A stretch of DNA of 64,000 nt, taken from positions 3,872,501 to 3,936,500 of the forward strand of contig NZ_CP141184.1 of assembly GCF_035609205.1 (NCBI RefSeq), read 5' to 3'. The notes under the pieces are model-generated. The model made no database searches. It had not been told where the DNA came from and saw nothing but the letters and a program-made list of their open reading frames with translations. How positions within the stretch are numbered: the stretch's first letter is position 1; every line of letters begins with the position of its first letter. This document shows, piece after piece, positions 22,775-32,537 of this stretch. The position numbers and the translations under genes were made by a program. The DNA comes from Hymenobacter sp. GOD-10R (GTDB lineage: Bacteria > Bacteroidota > Bacteroidia > Cytophagales > Hymenobacteraceae).

Positions 22775-24550
22775 CTACTTTTTCAACATCATCTCCCGGA
22801 TGTACTTCACGGGTGCGCTACCGTAACTCAGAAACTGCTCATTAAACGCCTTTATGTTGAATTCTTTACCCTCGCGCTTTTTCAACTCTTCGCGCAAGTC
22901 GTAGATGGCGGTGTAGCCGGTGAAGTAGCTGCTGAGCTGCACCTGTGATAGGGTAGCACGGCGCCACTTATTGCGAGCTTCGCTTTCTTCCTGGAACCCA
23001 TCACGCTGCAAAAGGGCTAGGGTCTGGGCCTCGGTGATGTTGCCAACGTGTACCTCATGGTCGAGAATGGCGTTCAGGGTCACGCGCATGTTCCACTTAT
23101 CCCACATCAGCCAGATTTCGTCGGTGTTGTCACCGTAGCCGCTTTCCAGCATCATGCGCTCGGCGTACACGGCCCAGCCTTCAATCATGGCGCCGTTGCC
23201 GAAAATGGACTTGATGAGCGAGGGCGAACGGTTGGCGTACACCAGCTGCGTGTAGTGCCCCGGAATGGCCTCGTGGATGTTCAGGATTTGAAGCGTGTAG
23301 TCGTTGTACTCGCGCAAGTAGCTCTGCGCCTGCGCGGCCGGTTGCCCGTCGAGGGGCTCCACGTTGTAGTACGTGTTGGCTGCTTTATCATAAGGGCCAG
23401 GCGCCGATACCGAAGCCCCGGCGCCGCTGCCACGCATATAAAGGGGCGTTTCGCGCACGACCAACGGCTTGCTTGGATCCTGGGTCAGTAGCTTATGATC
23501 GTTCACGAATTTCACCAGCACTGGAATCTGCTGCTTCACGGCCGCCACGAATCCAGCCTGCGTGGCGTGCTTTTCAGAGAGCTTACCAACAACCTGCTTG
23601 ATGAGCGCCAACGAATCGGTAGGCACAGGTTGACCGGCAAAGTACTTAGGCCATAGGCGCGTAGCGCGCTGGTGCATGTCGCGGAGTAGCTCGCGGCGGT
23701 GCTGCTGGGCTTTTTGGTACACTTCGTCGGCGGTGTAGCTCGACTGAATATCGTAGGCGAACTTCTTATCGAACAACTCCTTACCTAGCCGGAAGCTGCG
23801 AAACTTACCGGCGGGCATTACTTCTCCCTTCAGAAAAGCAACGTAAGATTCCATGGCTTGGCGCGCAACCGTGATTCGGTCGCGCAGCTGCTGCTTTTCC
23901 CGCTCCGACAAGCCCGACCTCGCGACCGAGTCGAGCAATGGTTTGCCGAACACGTTCAGCCCGCCTTGGTTTTGCAGGATTGCTAGCTCGGTGTGCTCTT
24001 TGGTGGGCTGCTTGATGTTGGCTTTGGCGGCTTCGTAATAATCAGTAGCCCGCCAAAGCTTAAAGGAAATAGAACGCAGGCGCCGGTCGAGCGGCTGGTA
24101 GCGGCCGTTGAGAATTTCAGCTACCGACGAAGCTAGGTTGTAGTTGGCCGGGTTCCACTGCCAGTCGCGGAGTGTGTCGGCGTACCAGCGGGCACGGTTG
24201 AGGTAGTTCTCAATGAGACGGTAGTCCGTCTGGTTGTTCACCGAGAGCTTCCCCGCCTCAATGCTTAGCAGTTGCTTGCGGGCCCGCACCTGAAAGGCCG
24301 AGTCGAGCTGCCGACGCCCAGCGTTGGGTATTACTAACAGCGAATCGTACTTGTGAAAACCAGCGCCCGACGCCCACTTCGGGTTATAATACCAGAGCGA
24401 ATCGATAAAACTAGGCTTGAAGCGCTCAAAAACCGCATCGGGCTGCATATCGGCTTCGGCCTGCTTGCGGCTATCCGATTTGCCGCAGCCAGAGAGCAAG
24501 GCTGCCGTAGCGAAGCTAGCTAGGAGAACTTTTGAGGAGAAATGGATCAT
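22775..24550 (-). CDS. DUF885 family lipoprotein, putative metallopeptidase
   Basis: 591 residues. Lipoprotein signal with lipobox LLSGC (Cys ~22). The DUF885 catalytic-like block is complete: ILNIHEAIPGHYTQLVYA (HExxPGH, zinc-binding) and, 25-30 residues later, MIEGWAVYAERMMLE; the C-terminal SYFTGYTAIYDLREEL block also fits. Length is normal for the family. Known of the family: uncharacterised zinc-peptidase-like periplasmic proteins related in motif to M32/M2-type peptidases. Peptide degradation outside the cell membrane is likely. The divergent GH2 gene starts 233 bases away. Confidence 0.9.
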   Translation of the reverse strand: MIHFSSKVLLASFATAALLSGCGKSDSRKQAEADMQPDAVFERFKPSFIDSLWYYNPKWASGAGFHKYDSLLVIPNAGRRQLDSAFQVRARKQLLSIEAGKLSVNNQTDYRLIENYLNRARWYADTLRDWQWNPANYNLASSVAEILNGRYQPLDRRLRSISFKLWRATDYYEAAKANIKQPTKEHTELAILQNQGGLNVFGKPLLDSVARSGLSEREKQQLRDRITVARQAMESYVAFLKGEVMPAGKFRSFRLGKELFDKKFAYDIQSSYTADEVYQKAQQHRRELLRDMHQRATRLWPKYFAGQPVPTDSLALIKQVVGKLSEKHATQAGFVAAVKQQIPVLVKFVNDHKLLTQDPSKPLVVRETPLYMRGSGAGASVSAPGPYDKAANTYYNVEPLDGQPAAQAQSYLREYNDYTLQILNIHEAIPGHYTQLVYANRSPSLIKSIFGNGAMIEGWAVYAERMMLESGYGDNTDEIWLMWDKWNMRVTLNAILDHEVHVGNITEAQTLALLQRDGFQEESEARNKWRRATLSQVQLSSYFTGYTAIYDLREELKKREGKEFNIKAFNEQFLSYGSAPVKYIREMMLKK

Positions 24551-24783
24551 ATAAAATTATAGAAACAGAGTCATGGTCGAGTTAAACGCTACTTCTACGC
24601 GCTTAGCTGTCTTGTGGGTGTTTCGCGAGGCTACTACGGGCATAACCTGGTGAGACCTAGGCGTGAGGCGTTGTAAAAACGTAGATAATCCACTATGTCC
24701 GTGAAAACTGGGTGGTGGTCATTACGCTGTGCAAACAAAGTACTTACTTACAGCACTTTCCCCCACCCAACTATTCTTAGCCA

Positions 24784-26715
24784 ATGAAGTTTTTTTCCCG
24801 CTTAAGCCTGTTGACCGGGCTAGGCCTAGCCTTGCTCGGCTCCGCCCGCGCCCAAACTCCCGCTGTGCCGCCGGTGCAGAAAGCCCCTATTATGAGTCGG
24901 TGGGCCAAAAAGGTGACACCCGACAATGCCTGGCGCGAATACCCCCGTCCACAGATGGTGCGCCCGCAGTGGCTGAACCTGAACGGCCAGTGGGACTACG
25001 CCGTTACGCTCCAAACGGCCCCTACGCCAACGGCGTTCGATGGTCAGATTCTGGTGCCTTTCTGCCTGGAATCGACGCTGTCGGGCGTGACGAAGCCGCT
25101 GCAAGCCGACCAGCGTCTTTGGTACCGACGGCAGTTGCAGGTGCCAGCGGCCTGGCAAGGACAACGGGTGCTACTGCACTTTGGCGCTGTCGATTACCAG
25201 TGTAGCCTATGGATGAACGGCGGCCTGGTGGGCGCCCACACCGGCGGCTCCGACCCGTTCACCTTTGATGTTACCAACTTTTTGAAAGCTGGCGGCACCA
25301 ACGAGCTGCTGCTAGGGGTAACCGACCCCACCTCGACCGACGAACAGCCCCGCGGCAAGCAACTGCTGAATCCTAATGGCATTTGGTACACCCCCGTGTC
25401 CGGCATCTGGCAGACGGTGTGGCTGGAGCCGGTGCCTGCCGCGGGCTACTTGGAAGAAGTGCGGCTGACGCCCGAGGTAGACTCTAGCCGCTTGCGGGTG
25501 GAAGCCCTCGTGCACCGCCCAACCGAAGACTACACCACCGCCATCCGCCTCACTGCCCTCGATGGCAAAAAGACGGTGGCAACAACCCTAGTGCGCGCCG
25601 GGCAGGTGGCTTACCTCAACCTTCCTAGCCCCAAGCTCTGGTCACCCGACAGTCCCTTTCTCTACGACCTAAAAACGGAGTTCGTGACAGTGCAGGACCC
25701 CTTCGGCACTACACCCCGCAACCAGCGTCCTCGCAACGAGCGAGCCGTGGCGGCGGCTTATGCCAAAGCTACCGTGACGGGCGCACCGGTCGATGCCGTG
25801 ACGGGCTACTTTGCCATGCGCAAGATTTCAGTGGGCCCAGGTCCCATACCTGGTCAACCGGTGCTGCTACTCAACAACAAGTTCGTCTTTCAAAACGGAC
25901 CGCTGGACCAGGGCTGGTGGCCGGCTAGCTTGCTCACGCCACCCTCCGATGAGGCCATGGTCTTTGAGCTAGACTTTCTCAAGCAAGCGGGCTTCAACAT
26001 GCTACGCAAGCACATCAAGGTAGAACCTGACCGCTACTACTATCACTGCGACCGGCTGGGGCTGCTGGTATGGCAGGATATGCCCTCGGGCTTTTTCGAT
26101 ATGCCGGCGCAAAATGAGCGCTCTGGAGCGATACAGGAGCCACTACGCCGCTCAGTCGCCAAAGAGCAGTTTGAGTTGGAGTTGCACCGCCTCGTCGATC
26201 GCCTCTACAACCACCCTAGCATCGTGACCTGGGTGGTACACAACGAGGGCTGGGGCGAGTACGACAACCCGCGCTTAGCGGCGCAAGTGCAGGCCTTGGA
26301 CCCGAGCCGACTGGTAAACGCCGTAAGCGGCTGGAACGACCGGGGCGCCGGAAACTTCTACGACATTCACACCTACGAGCCAGAACCTAGGGCTCCGCAA
26401 GCACAGGCAAACCGGGCCATCGTTATCGGCGAATTTGGGGGCATCGGCTGGCCCATCGAGGGACACCTCTGGAACCCGGCCATGCGCAACTGGGGCTATC
26501 AGACCTACAAGGATGCGAAAGCAGTGGAGGAAGCTTACCAGAAGAAGTACGCCAAAATTGTAGAATACTATCAAAAGAACGGGCTCTCAGCAGCCGTATA
26601 CACCCAAACCACCGACGTAGAGGGCGAAATAAACGGCCTACTGACCTACGACCGGGAGGTCATCAAGATTCCGGTGAAGACGCTGCGCAAGATTCACGCG
26701 CCACTGCTCAAGTAG
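24784..26715 (+). CDS. Glycoside hydrolase family 2 enzyme
   Basis: 643 residues with signal peptide (MKFFSRLSLLTGLGLALLGSARA, cut before QTP). Domain order: sugar-binding jelly roll (~50-225, with NLNGQWDYAVTL, LWYRRQLQVPAAWQGQRVLLHFGAVDY, NPNGIWYTPVSGIWQTVWLE), an immunoglobulin-like domain, then a TIM barrel with HNEGWGEY (acid/base Glu) and VIGEFGGIGWP (nucleophile Glu). Known of the family: beta-galactosidase, -glucuronidase or -mannosidase activity; the exact substrate is undecided. Periplasmic or outer-membrane. It is not in a PUL: no SusC/SusD pair is near. Confidence 0.9.
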   Translation: MKFFSRLSLLTGLGLALLGSARAQTPAVPPVQKAPIMSRWAKKVTPDNAWREYPRPQMVRPQWLNLNGQWDYAVTLQTAPTPTAFDGQILVPFCLESTLSGVTKPLQADQRLWYRRQLQVPAAWQGQRVLLHFGAVDYQCSLWMNGGLVGAHTGGSDPFTFDVTNFLKAGGTNELLLGVTDPTSTDEQPRGKQLLNPNGIWYTPVSGIWQTVWLEPVPAAGYLEEVRLTPEVDSSRLRVEALVHRPTEDYTTAIRLTALDGKKTVATTLVRAGQVAYLNLPSPKLWSPDSPFLYDLKTEFVTVQDPFGTTPRNQRPRNERAVAAAYAKATVTGAPVDAVTGYFAMRKISVGPGPIPGQPVLLLNNKFVFQNGPLDQGWWPASLLTPPSDEAMVFELDFLKQAGFNMLRKHIKVEPDRYYYHCDRLGLLVWQDMPSGFFDMPAQNERSGAIQEPLRRSVAKEQFELELHRLVDRLYNHPSIVTWVVHNEGWGEYDNPRLAAQVQALDPSRLVNAVSGWNDRGAGNFYDIHTYEPEPRAPQAQANRAIVIGEFGGIGWPIEGHLWNPAMRNWGYQTYKDAKAVEEAYQKKYAKIVEYYQKNGLSAAVYTQTTDVEGEINGLLTYDREVIKIPVKTLRKIHAPLLK

Positions 26716-26780
26716 CTCGCCTCTTGGTATAGCACCCCGCTCTACTCCTTACAACTAGCTGCTTAGCTTCCGCTTTATAC

Positions 26781-26819
26781 ACAAACAGCCTGGAAACGTG
26801 TCGTTTCCAGGCTGTTTGT
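26781..26819. terminator. Bidirectional terminator
   Basis: A perfect 18-bp stem (ACAAACAGCCTGGAAACG and its complement) with a 3-base loop lies between the convergent GH2 and M48 genes. TTTTCTACC follows on the plus strand. Confidence 0.8.
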
Positions 26820-26872
26820 TTTCTACCTAATAAAAGCAGACCTAGCTTCCTTTAGCCGACCTAGCTCCTCGC

Positions 26873-28303
26873 CTACTTGCCCACCACTTTATACAGCATG
26901 CCGGCGCTGAGCTTGTCCGTGGTTTGCATGCCGTTCAGAATGGCTAGCTCCTGGTGACGCTTCGCCGGGATGCCGTTGGCGGTAAGCGCCTGGGCGAGCG
27001 TCTGGCCAGCTTTGGCAGTTTTGATGCGAACTTTCTCCGACTGCCGATTGAGTTTGCTAGCATCGGTGAGGCGGGCAAAGCCTTGGGCTACCCGCTGAAA
27101 CTGCGTCCCGTACGTGTCCAACGTGTTAGGCGCGCACAGCCCAATCAGCGCGTACAGCCTTTTGCCATCCTGAATAACGTAGGAGAGCGTGCTAGCCGTA
27201 ATACTCTGCCCACCCGATTGGCTTTGCCCCACTTGGTTGCCTTGCACCGCCACGGCAGGAAAGCCGTTGATAGTCGTGCGCGACGCTTGCGGCGACTGAA
27301 GCTTCAGCTGCTCCGCTAGGCTCTGGGCGGCGGCCTCCAAGGTGCCGTTGCCGGCTGTGGTTAGGATTTGCACGGCCTTGCCACTAGGCTCAGCCATCTG
27401 AAACTGCGTGGGCGAGTTCTGCGTCTTCCAGCCGCTAGGTACCGGAAACTGGAATTTCAGGTCGGGATGGTAGAACATGCTACCTTCCACAAAGCCCTGT
27501 CGTGGGTCTTCGCCGTAGGGAAGCCCTTCTAGCATCCGCAGGTAAGAATTTCGATTGACGGTGAGCGTACGCCCTCCAACCTGCTGTTTGGCATTGGCAG
27601 CCAGCTGTTTCACGGTGGTGTAGCGGTCGGCAGAATTCGGGTGCGAAGACAGGAAATCGGGCACAGCCTCGGCTCCACTAGCTGCCTGCTCTCGTTGCAG
27701 CGTTTGGAAAAAATCGGCCATTTGGCTCGCATCGTAGCCAATTTTGGTGCTGTAAGCGACTCCTAGCTGGTCCGATTCCCGCTCGTCGTCGCGGCCATAC
27801 TTTAAAAATAATAGCCCCACCCCCTGCGACAGTGGCTGCGCCATCTGCGCAATTCGACTCGAAAAGATGGACCCTAGCAGCAGCGCACCGGTGGCTAGCG
27901 TGGAGCGCGTTTGCTGCTTCTGCCCATGCTTGGCCGTGATGTGTCCGATTTCGTGCCCTAATACTCCGGCAAACTGCGCTTCGTTGTTGAAGTGCGCCAT
28001 AATACCACGAGTGAAGTAGACGTTGCCATCCGGCGCCGCAAACGCGTTGATGATGGGCGAATCGACAATGGTAAAGTTGTAGCCGTAGCTAGCGCGGTTC
28101 GAGATAGCCGCCATTTGCTGGCCTTTCACGTCGATGAACTTCTGCAACGGCTCATTATTGAGCAAGCCAAACTGCGCAATTACCTCCGGGTCGGCCTGCT
28201 TGGTTTGTTGGGGCGCACGAAACGCAGTAGCACCGGCCAACGGAAGCAACAACCCGAACGTGGCGAGACGAGGATGGTGGGTAAAGAAGGAAAACAGATT
28301 CAT
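26873..28303 (-). CDS. M48-family periplasmic metalloprotease, BepA-like
   Basis: 476 residues. N-terminal signal sequence (LATFGLLLPLAGATAFRA). The zinc motif HEIGH is in FAGVLGHEIGHITAKHGQ, and the third ligand region is YGRDDERESDQLG. After the protease domain comes a ~200-residue C-terminal region ending in a LysM-like/BepA-type segment (KAGQTLAQALTANGIP ... LNGMQ). BepA itself has TPR repeats, which I do not see here. Known role of relatives: outer-membrane protein quality control. A -7-like TACTTTTG lies about 100 bases upstream. Confidence 0.9.
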   Translation of the reverse strand: MNLFSFFTHHPRLATFGLLLPLAGATAFRAPQQTKQADPEVIAQFGLLNNEPLQKFIDVKGQQMAAISNRASYGYNFTIVDSPIINAFAAPDGNVYFTRGIMAHFNNEAQFAGVLGHEIGHITAKHGQKQQTRSTLATGALLLGSIFSSRIAQMAQPLSQGVGLLFLKYGRDDERESDQLGVAYSTKIGYDASQMADFFQTLQREQAASGAEAVPDFLSSHPNSADRYTTVKQLAANAKQQVGGRTLTVNRNSYLRMLEGLPYGEDPRQGFVEGSMFYHPDLKFQFPVPSGWKTQNSPTQFQMAEPSGKAVQILTTAGNGTLEAAAQSLAEQLKLQSPQASRTTINGFPAVAVQGNQVGQSQSGGQSITASTLSYVIQDGKRLYALIGLCAPNTLDTYGTQFQRVAQGFARLTDASKLNRQSEKVRIKTAKAGQTLAQALTANGIPAKRHQELAILNGMQTTDKLSAGMLYKVVGK

Positions 28304-28406
28304 AGCAAATAGGGAGAGTGGGTGGAAAAACAGAACAACAGCGCCTATTTTGTTGCGGGAAACGCGAGCCGCTACCTACGCTAGGCGAAATTTGTACCAA
28401 CCGCAG

Positions 28407-28414
28407 CAAAAGTA
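28407..28414 (-). promoter_or_regulatory. Candidate -7 element for M48 gene
   Basis: TACTTTTG on the minus strand fits TAnnTTTG and lies 104 bases before the M48 start in the A/T-rich divergent gap to the nuclease gene. No convincing -33 element is seen. Confidence 0.4.
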
Positions 28415-28556
28415 GGATAATGACTAGTTTTTAATGAAATACTATGTAACTCGACAGTAGGTTGCTCTGGCCTGATGTTGGTTGAGCTGCTTCTCAGGAC
28501 CTAAGGCTACTCCTCTCCCTCAGCCTGCGGATTTTACACTTATTACTTCTTATGGC

Positions 28557-29969
28557 ATGAGCCGATTGCACCTTCTTTTCCCTTTTGCCCTACTCGCCTG
28601 TTCCCAGCAATCTGCCGACCAGCCCGCTACGGTTCGTGCTCCTTACATCACGCCGGTCTCGGCAGCCCAGGCTCCAGCCGGCTTCCCCGAAACCTTTGAA
28701 GCTGGCAGCAAAGGCGCGTACGCCGAGGCCGATGAAACCTTAGGCTCTGGCTCCTGGCATTTTACGGAGGCCCTGATCGGAACCTCCGAGCAAGATCACA
28801 AACGCGGCGAACACGCTGCTCGTCTGCGTGAGCGGGGCCGCCTGCGCATGAACTTCGATGCGCCACGCGGGGTGCGCAGCATTCGCGTCAGCAGCGCCAG
28901 CTACGGCGACGATGCCCCGAGCACCTGGGAGTTGTGGGCCAGCTCCGATGGTGGTCGCCGTTACGTGCGCCTCGGTCAGTCGGTGCGCACTAGTGCCCGC
29001 CTTGTGGCTACCACCTTCCCGGCTCCTACCGCGGGTGCACTTCGCCTGGAAATTCGCAAAACGGATAAGGGTAAAGGGCGCCTGAACATCGATGATATTG
29101 TGCTGGATGCTTCTGGTAGTGTAGCACCTAGCCCGGCACCTAGGCCGAGCGCTTCGTTGCCTAGCCTCCCTCCTGCTACCACGCGCCAAGCCACCGCTGT
29201 TGTTACCAGCCGCGACGATAACATGGCCTTAGGCAACCCCAGTGGGGCAACCAGTGACCCGGCCAACGCCACCAATTACTTGCTGGTGCATCCGCAGTTC
29301 ACCATTGGCTACAACGCCAACCGTGGCACGCCCACCTGGGTGAGTTGGCACCTAAACCGTGCCTGGCGAGGCTCGGCCCCACGCCAAGACGACTTCCGCC
29401 CCGACCTAGCCCTGCCCCGCGGCTTCTACCAGGTCACGCCGCGCAGCTACTCAGGCTCAGGCTTCGACAAAGGCCACAATTGCCCTAGTGCCGACCGTAC
29501 CACCGACCTCGACGATAACTCGGCAACCTTCTTGATGACCAACATGATTCCGCAGGCGCCTAATAACAACCAGCGGACCTGGTCGGCCTTGGAAGAATAC
29601 GGTCGCTCGCTGGTAGACCGTGGCAATGAAATTTACATCATCATGGGGAGCTACGGCAAAGGCGGCACCGGTGCCAACGGCCTAGCTACGACCCTCGACA
29701 ATGGCCACGTCACCGTGCCCAAGCGCGTTTGGAAAGTGCTGGTGGTGTTGCCTGAAGGTGGCAACGACCTGCAGCGTATCGCCGCGGGCCAGGCTCGTCT
29801 CATCGCCATCGATACTCCTAATGACAATGGTGTCAGCCCCAACTGGGGCCAGTACCGGGTATCCGTCGACGCCATCGAAGCTGCTACTGGCCTAGATTTA
29901 CTGAGTAAGCTCCCGCTAGAGGTGCAAACGCGTCTGCAAGCTAGCATTGATTCCGGGCCGACGCAGTAG
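28557..29969 (+). CDS. NucA-type DNA/RNA non-specific endonuclease, lipoprotein
   Basis: 470 residues from the ATG at 28557; the upstream in-frame ATG at 28482 would bury the signal peptide. Lipobox ALLAC (Cys15). Residues ~50-190 form a beta-rich galactose-binding-like domain (WELWASSDGGRRYVRLGQS ... GRLNIDDIVLD), followed by a Pro/Ser linker. The C-terminal nuclease has the active-site DKGHNCPSADRT (DRGH-type; Arg replaced by Lys, catalytic His kept), metal-binding Asn in NMIPQAPNNNQRTW and catalytic-type Glu in SALEEYGR. Predicted surface-exposed or periplasmic Mg-dependent nuclease. A protein with a NuiA-like inhibitor domain is encoded 2.6 kb downstream at 32538-33419. Confidence 0.92.
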   Translation: MSRLHLLFPFALLACSQQSADQPATVRAPYITPVSAAQAPAGFPETFEAGSKGAYAEADETLGSGSWHFTEALIGTSEQDHKRGEHAARLRERGRLRMNFDAPRGVRSIRVSSASYGDDAPSTWELWASSDGGRRYVRLGQSVRTSARLVATTFPAPTAGALRLEIRKTDKGKGRLNIDDIVLDASGSVAPSPAPRPSASLPSLPPATTRQATAVVTSRDDNMALGNPSGATSDPANATNYLLVHPQFTIGYNANRGTPTWVSWHLNRAWRGSAPRQDDFRPDLALPRGFYQVTPRSYSGSGFDKGHNCPSADRTTDLDDNSATFLMTNMIPQAPNNNQRTWSALEEYGRSLVDRGNEIYIIMGSYGKGGTGANGLATTLDNGHVTVPKRVWKVLVVLPEGGNDLQRIAAGQARLIAIDTPNDNGVSPNWGQYRVSVDAIEAATGLDLLSKLPLEVQTRLQASIDSGPTQ

Positions 29970-29983
29970 CAGCAAGCCTACAC

Positions 29984-30054
29984 AATACACTGAGCCCCGG
30001 CGGGACGACATCCAAGCTAACGTGGAATGTCGTCCCGCCGGGGCTCAGTGTATT
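29984..30054. terminator. Bidirectional terminator, 28-bp perfect stem
   Basis: Arms 29984-30011 and 30027-30054 pair perfectly over 28 bp (core GAGCCCCGGCGGGACGACAT) with a 15-base loop, between the convergent nuclease and M28 genes. Confidence 0.85.
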
Positions 30055-30070
30055 TGGTACAAACGAGGAA

Positions 30071-31714
30071 TTACTGCACCTTCTTTTGCCCAAAGAAATT
30101 ACCGGGGTTCCAGGTCGGGCGGGCAGGGTTTTGAGCAATCTGGTAGCCAATCAGAAAATTGAGCTGCACGTACTTCTTACCGGCTTCAAAGTCAAATACG
30201 CCGTTAATATCGTCCTGGGGTTTGTGGTAGTACTTGGCGCGCCACTGCTGCACGGTCTGGCTAAGGTTATTCTGGCCGTCGGCCGTTTTGTTGCCGTACT
30301 TGATGTGCAGCGCGGGTATCCCTTGGGCCACAAAGCTGTACTGGTCGCTGCGGATAAAACGGTTCTGCTCGGGCTCCGGGTCATCCTCTACCGTCAGACC
30401 TAGGTAGTTGGCAGCATTCGTCACTTGGGTTTGCAACGAGGAGTTCTCCGCGCCCAGCGGCACCACCGATAGCAACGGCGCGATGATGGTCGGCATATCG
30501 GTGTTTACGTCAGCCACAATTTGCGCTTTCGGCACGGTTGGGTACTTCGCAAAATAGCCCGAACCCATCAGGCCCATTTCTTCGCCCGTCACCAGCACCA
30601 GCAGCACCGAGCGCTTGGGCTTCTCCTTCAGCCGCGAGTATACTTTGCCAATTTCCAGCACGCTCGCCACGCCAGAGGCATTGTCGTGGGCGCCGTTGTA
30701 GAGCGAGTCGCCCTCCACAGGCGTGCTGATACCTAGGTGGTCGAGGTGGGCGCTGTGCACCACGTACTCGTTTTTCAGCTTGGCATCAGTGCCCGGAATC
30801 TTGCCTACTACGTTATAGCTGTCTACGTCTTGGTAGGTCGAGCGGAACTGCGCCGTCAGGCTGCCGGTCAGCGCCTGCGACATGGGTTTATCGGTGCGCA
30901 GTGAGGCTAGGACCCGGCCGGTGTCGGCAGCGGCACCCACAAACAGGTTTTGTAGCGTAGCAGCATTCACGGTACCTAACATGCGAATCTGCTTCGTAGC
31001 ATAGCTCCGCGACACGGCCACTTTCCCATCCGGCCCTAATACGCTTATCACTCCTTTCGGCTGTGCAATCAGCTTGGCCGTTGGCTTGGTGCTGGCTACT
31101 AGCACGCCTACTGCACCGTGGCGAGCAGCAGTTTGCATGATGGTTAGCAGGTCTTCATTGTAGAGAGCTACCGTAGAAGAAAACTTCTTCGGCGCGCCCC
31201 GCACAATCACCACCACTTTCCCTTTCGCGTCGACGCCCTTGTAGTCATCGTATCCTAGCTCAGGCGTGCTGATGCCGTAACCGGCAAACACCAGCGGCGC
31301 CTGCACGCTCACCTGGGCTTCCTCCGGGTTGGGGTAGAACATAAAATCCTGTCCGTACGCGAGAGTCGGTGCAGTGCCTTGCTGGGCCTGCACCGTCAGC
31401 GTAGCACCGGGCGCGGTGAATGCACGACGTAGGCGTACCTTCTGTACATAGGTCCCGTTTTCACCGGCGGGCTGGGCACCTAGCTTTTTGAGCTGCTCGG
31501 TGACGTAATCTACCGCCATCTGGTAACCGGGCGTGCCGGGCAAACGGCCTTTTAGCTTATCGTCGGCCAGGTATTGAATATGAGCCTTTATGTCGTTGGG
31601 CTGCACTTGGGCTAGGGCGTCTGTAATAGGCTTAGAGACGGTGAAGCTCTGCGCTCGGGCTTGCTGCGCCACGGCCAGACTCCCGAGAAAGAATAGAAAG
31701 GGTTTGATGTTCAT
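30071..31714 (-). CDS. M28-family exopeptidase with PA domain
   Basis: 547 residues, signal peptide (MNIKPFLFFLGSLAVAQQARA). A protease-associated insert (~130-300) precedes the M28 catalytic core. Di-zinc ligands are recognisable: VVHSAHLDHLG, GAHDNASGVA (bridging Asp), TGEEMGLMGS (general base and ligand Glu), ADVNTD and a C-terminal YYHKPQDD (His). Known of the family: aminopeptidase or glutamate carboxypeptidase-like cleavage of peptides in the periplasm or outside. Monocistronic, convergent with the nuclease gene. Confidence 0.92.
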   Translation of the reverse strand: MNIKPFLFFLGSLAVAQQARAQSFTVSKPITDALAQVQPNDIKAHIQYLADDKLKGRLPGTPGYQMAVDYVTEQLKKLGAQPAGENGTYVQKVRLRRAFTAPGATLTVQAQQGTAPTLAYGQDFMFYPNPEEAQVSVQAPLVFAGYGISTPELGYDDYKGVDAKGKVVVIVRGAPKKFSSTVALYNEDLLTIMQTAARHGAVGVLVASTKPTAKLIAQPKGVISVLGPDGKVAVSRSYATKQIRMLGTVNAATLQNLFVGAAADTGRVLASLRTDKPMSQALTGSLTAQFRSTYQDVDSYNVVGKIPGTDAKLKNEYVVHSAHLDHLGISTPVEGDSLYNGAHDNASGVASVLEIGKVYSRLKEKPKRSVLLVLVTGEEMGLMGSGYFAKYPTVPKAQIVADVNTDMPTIIAPLLSVVPLGAENSSLQTQVTNAANYLGLTVEDDPEPEQNRFIRSDQYSFVAQGIPALHIKYGNKTADGQNNLSQTVQQWRAKYYHKPQDDINGVFDFEAGKKYVQLNFLIGYQIAQNPARPTWNPGNFFGQKKVQ

Positions 31715-31905
31715 ACTGTGAAGCTACGCAAACGAAAAAATGCCGAAAACTACGAAAGTCGGTGTTACGGACTCACGTTTGCGCATCTTGGCTGCATGCG
31801 TCCTCCTATGAAGGACGAGTGAATGGTTGCTAGCAAGCAACAACCATGGCTTCGAATTGCAGCTATCGTGGTAGCACCTATTGGTTAGTTGCTTCTCGAC
31901 ATCAG

Positions 31906-32205
31906 CTAACGGGTGGTCATTTCCTTTTGAGGGTTAGCCGCTGCTACATGAAACATAATGTTCGCAGACTTCCTATCATCTGAAACAGGTCGCTTCACGA
32001 GGCTAGCTACGTTTGCTGGGCTAGGTTGTCCCTTATACTGCCTGACAATAGGCACTTGAGTAAAGGAGAGAGCCGCCCGCCACTTTTTTGCCACTTGAAC
32101 AGAATTCAACTTAGCACGCTGTCTATTAGTAGCGGATTTTTTACCAGAGTAAGCAAACAAGACCACCAAAATCAGGAGCACGGGCAAGGGCAAAGGCTGA
32201 CGCAT
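31906..32205 (-). CDS. Small hypothetical protein with N-terminal membrane segment
   Basis: 99 residues. The hydrophobic N-terminus (LPLPVLLILVVLFAY) is a signal anchor or signal peptide, followed by a basic stretch (KKSATNRQRAKLNSVQVAKKWR). No known domain. A TATCTTTG sits upstream at 32341-32348 on the same strand. Coding is plausible but unproven. Confidence 0.4.
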   Translation of the reverse strand: MRQPLPLPVLLILVVLFAYSGKKSATNRQRAKLNSVQVAKKWRAALSFTQVPIVRQYKGQPSPANVASLVKRPVSDDRKSANIMFHVAAANPQKEMTTR

Positions 32206-32468
32206 AACGGGAAGTATAAGAATGGTGATTAGGATAAGTTATCTGCCCGATTCCCTAGACCGTATGCTCTCCAACAAAACCCAAACGCACCAGTAAAAGC
32301 ATTGCGTTTCTGAAGGCACGTTCGTTATCAGGCAGTTAACCAAAGATATATGATCCTGATAATCAAATAGAAGCCTGCCTTATCACATATCCATGTGATT
32401 AAAAAGCAACTTTATTATTGTACAAGCTCTCAGCTTCTGATGACAGCTCGCCTGCCGCAAGCACAGAA
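32206..32468. other. A/T-rich intergenic region with -7-like element
   Basis: About 330 bp separate the 99-residue gene from the HIT gene end, including the terminator at 32469. The stretch 32330-32430 is strongly A/T-rich and contains minus-strand TATCTTTG (32348-32341) with TTTG 15 bases upstream, shorter than the usual spacing. It may drive the small gene. No other feature was seen. Confidence 0.35.
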
Positions 32469-32513
32469 AAGCCCCGCTGGTACGGCTTCAAGGAAGGCGC
32501 ACCAGCGGGGCTT
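32469..32513 (-). terminator. Terminator of HIT-NuiA gene
   Basis: A 13-bp perfect stem AAGCCCCGCTGGT/ACCAGCGGGGCTT encloses a 19-base loop and is followed on the minus strand by TTCTGTGC. It begins 25 bases past the stop codon. Confidence 0.65.
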
Positions 32514-32537
32514 GTGGCTTAGAAATTTAAGTAAGGC

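Noticed and set aside
24729..25205. Plus-strand ORF overlapping the start of the GH2 gene
   Set aside because: It is in another frame of the GH2 coding region; GH2 has a signal peptide and full domain structure.
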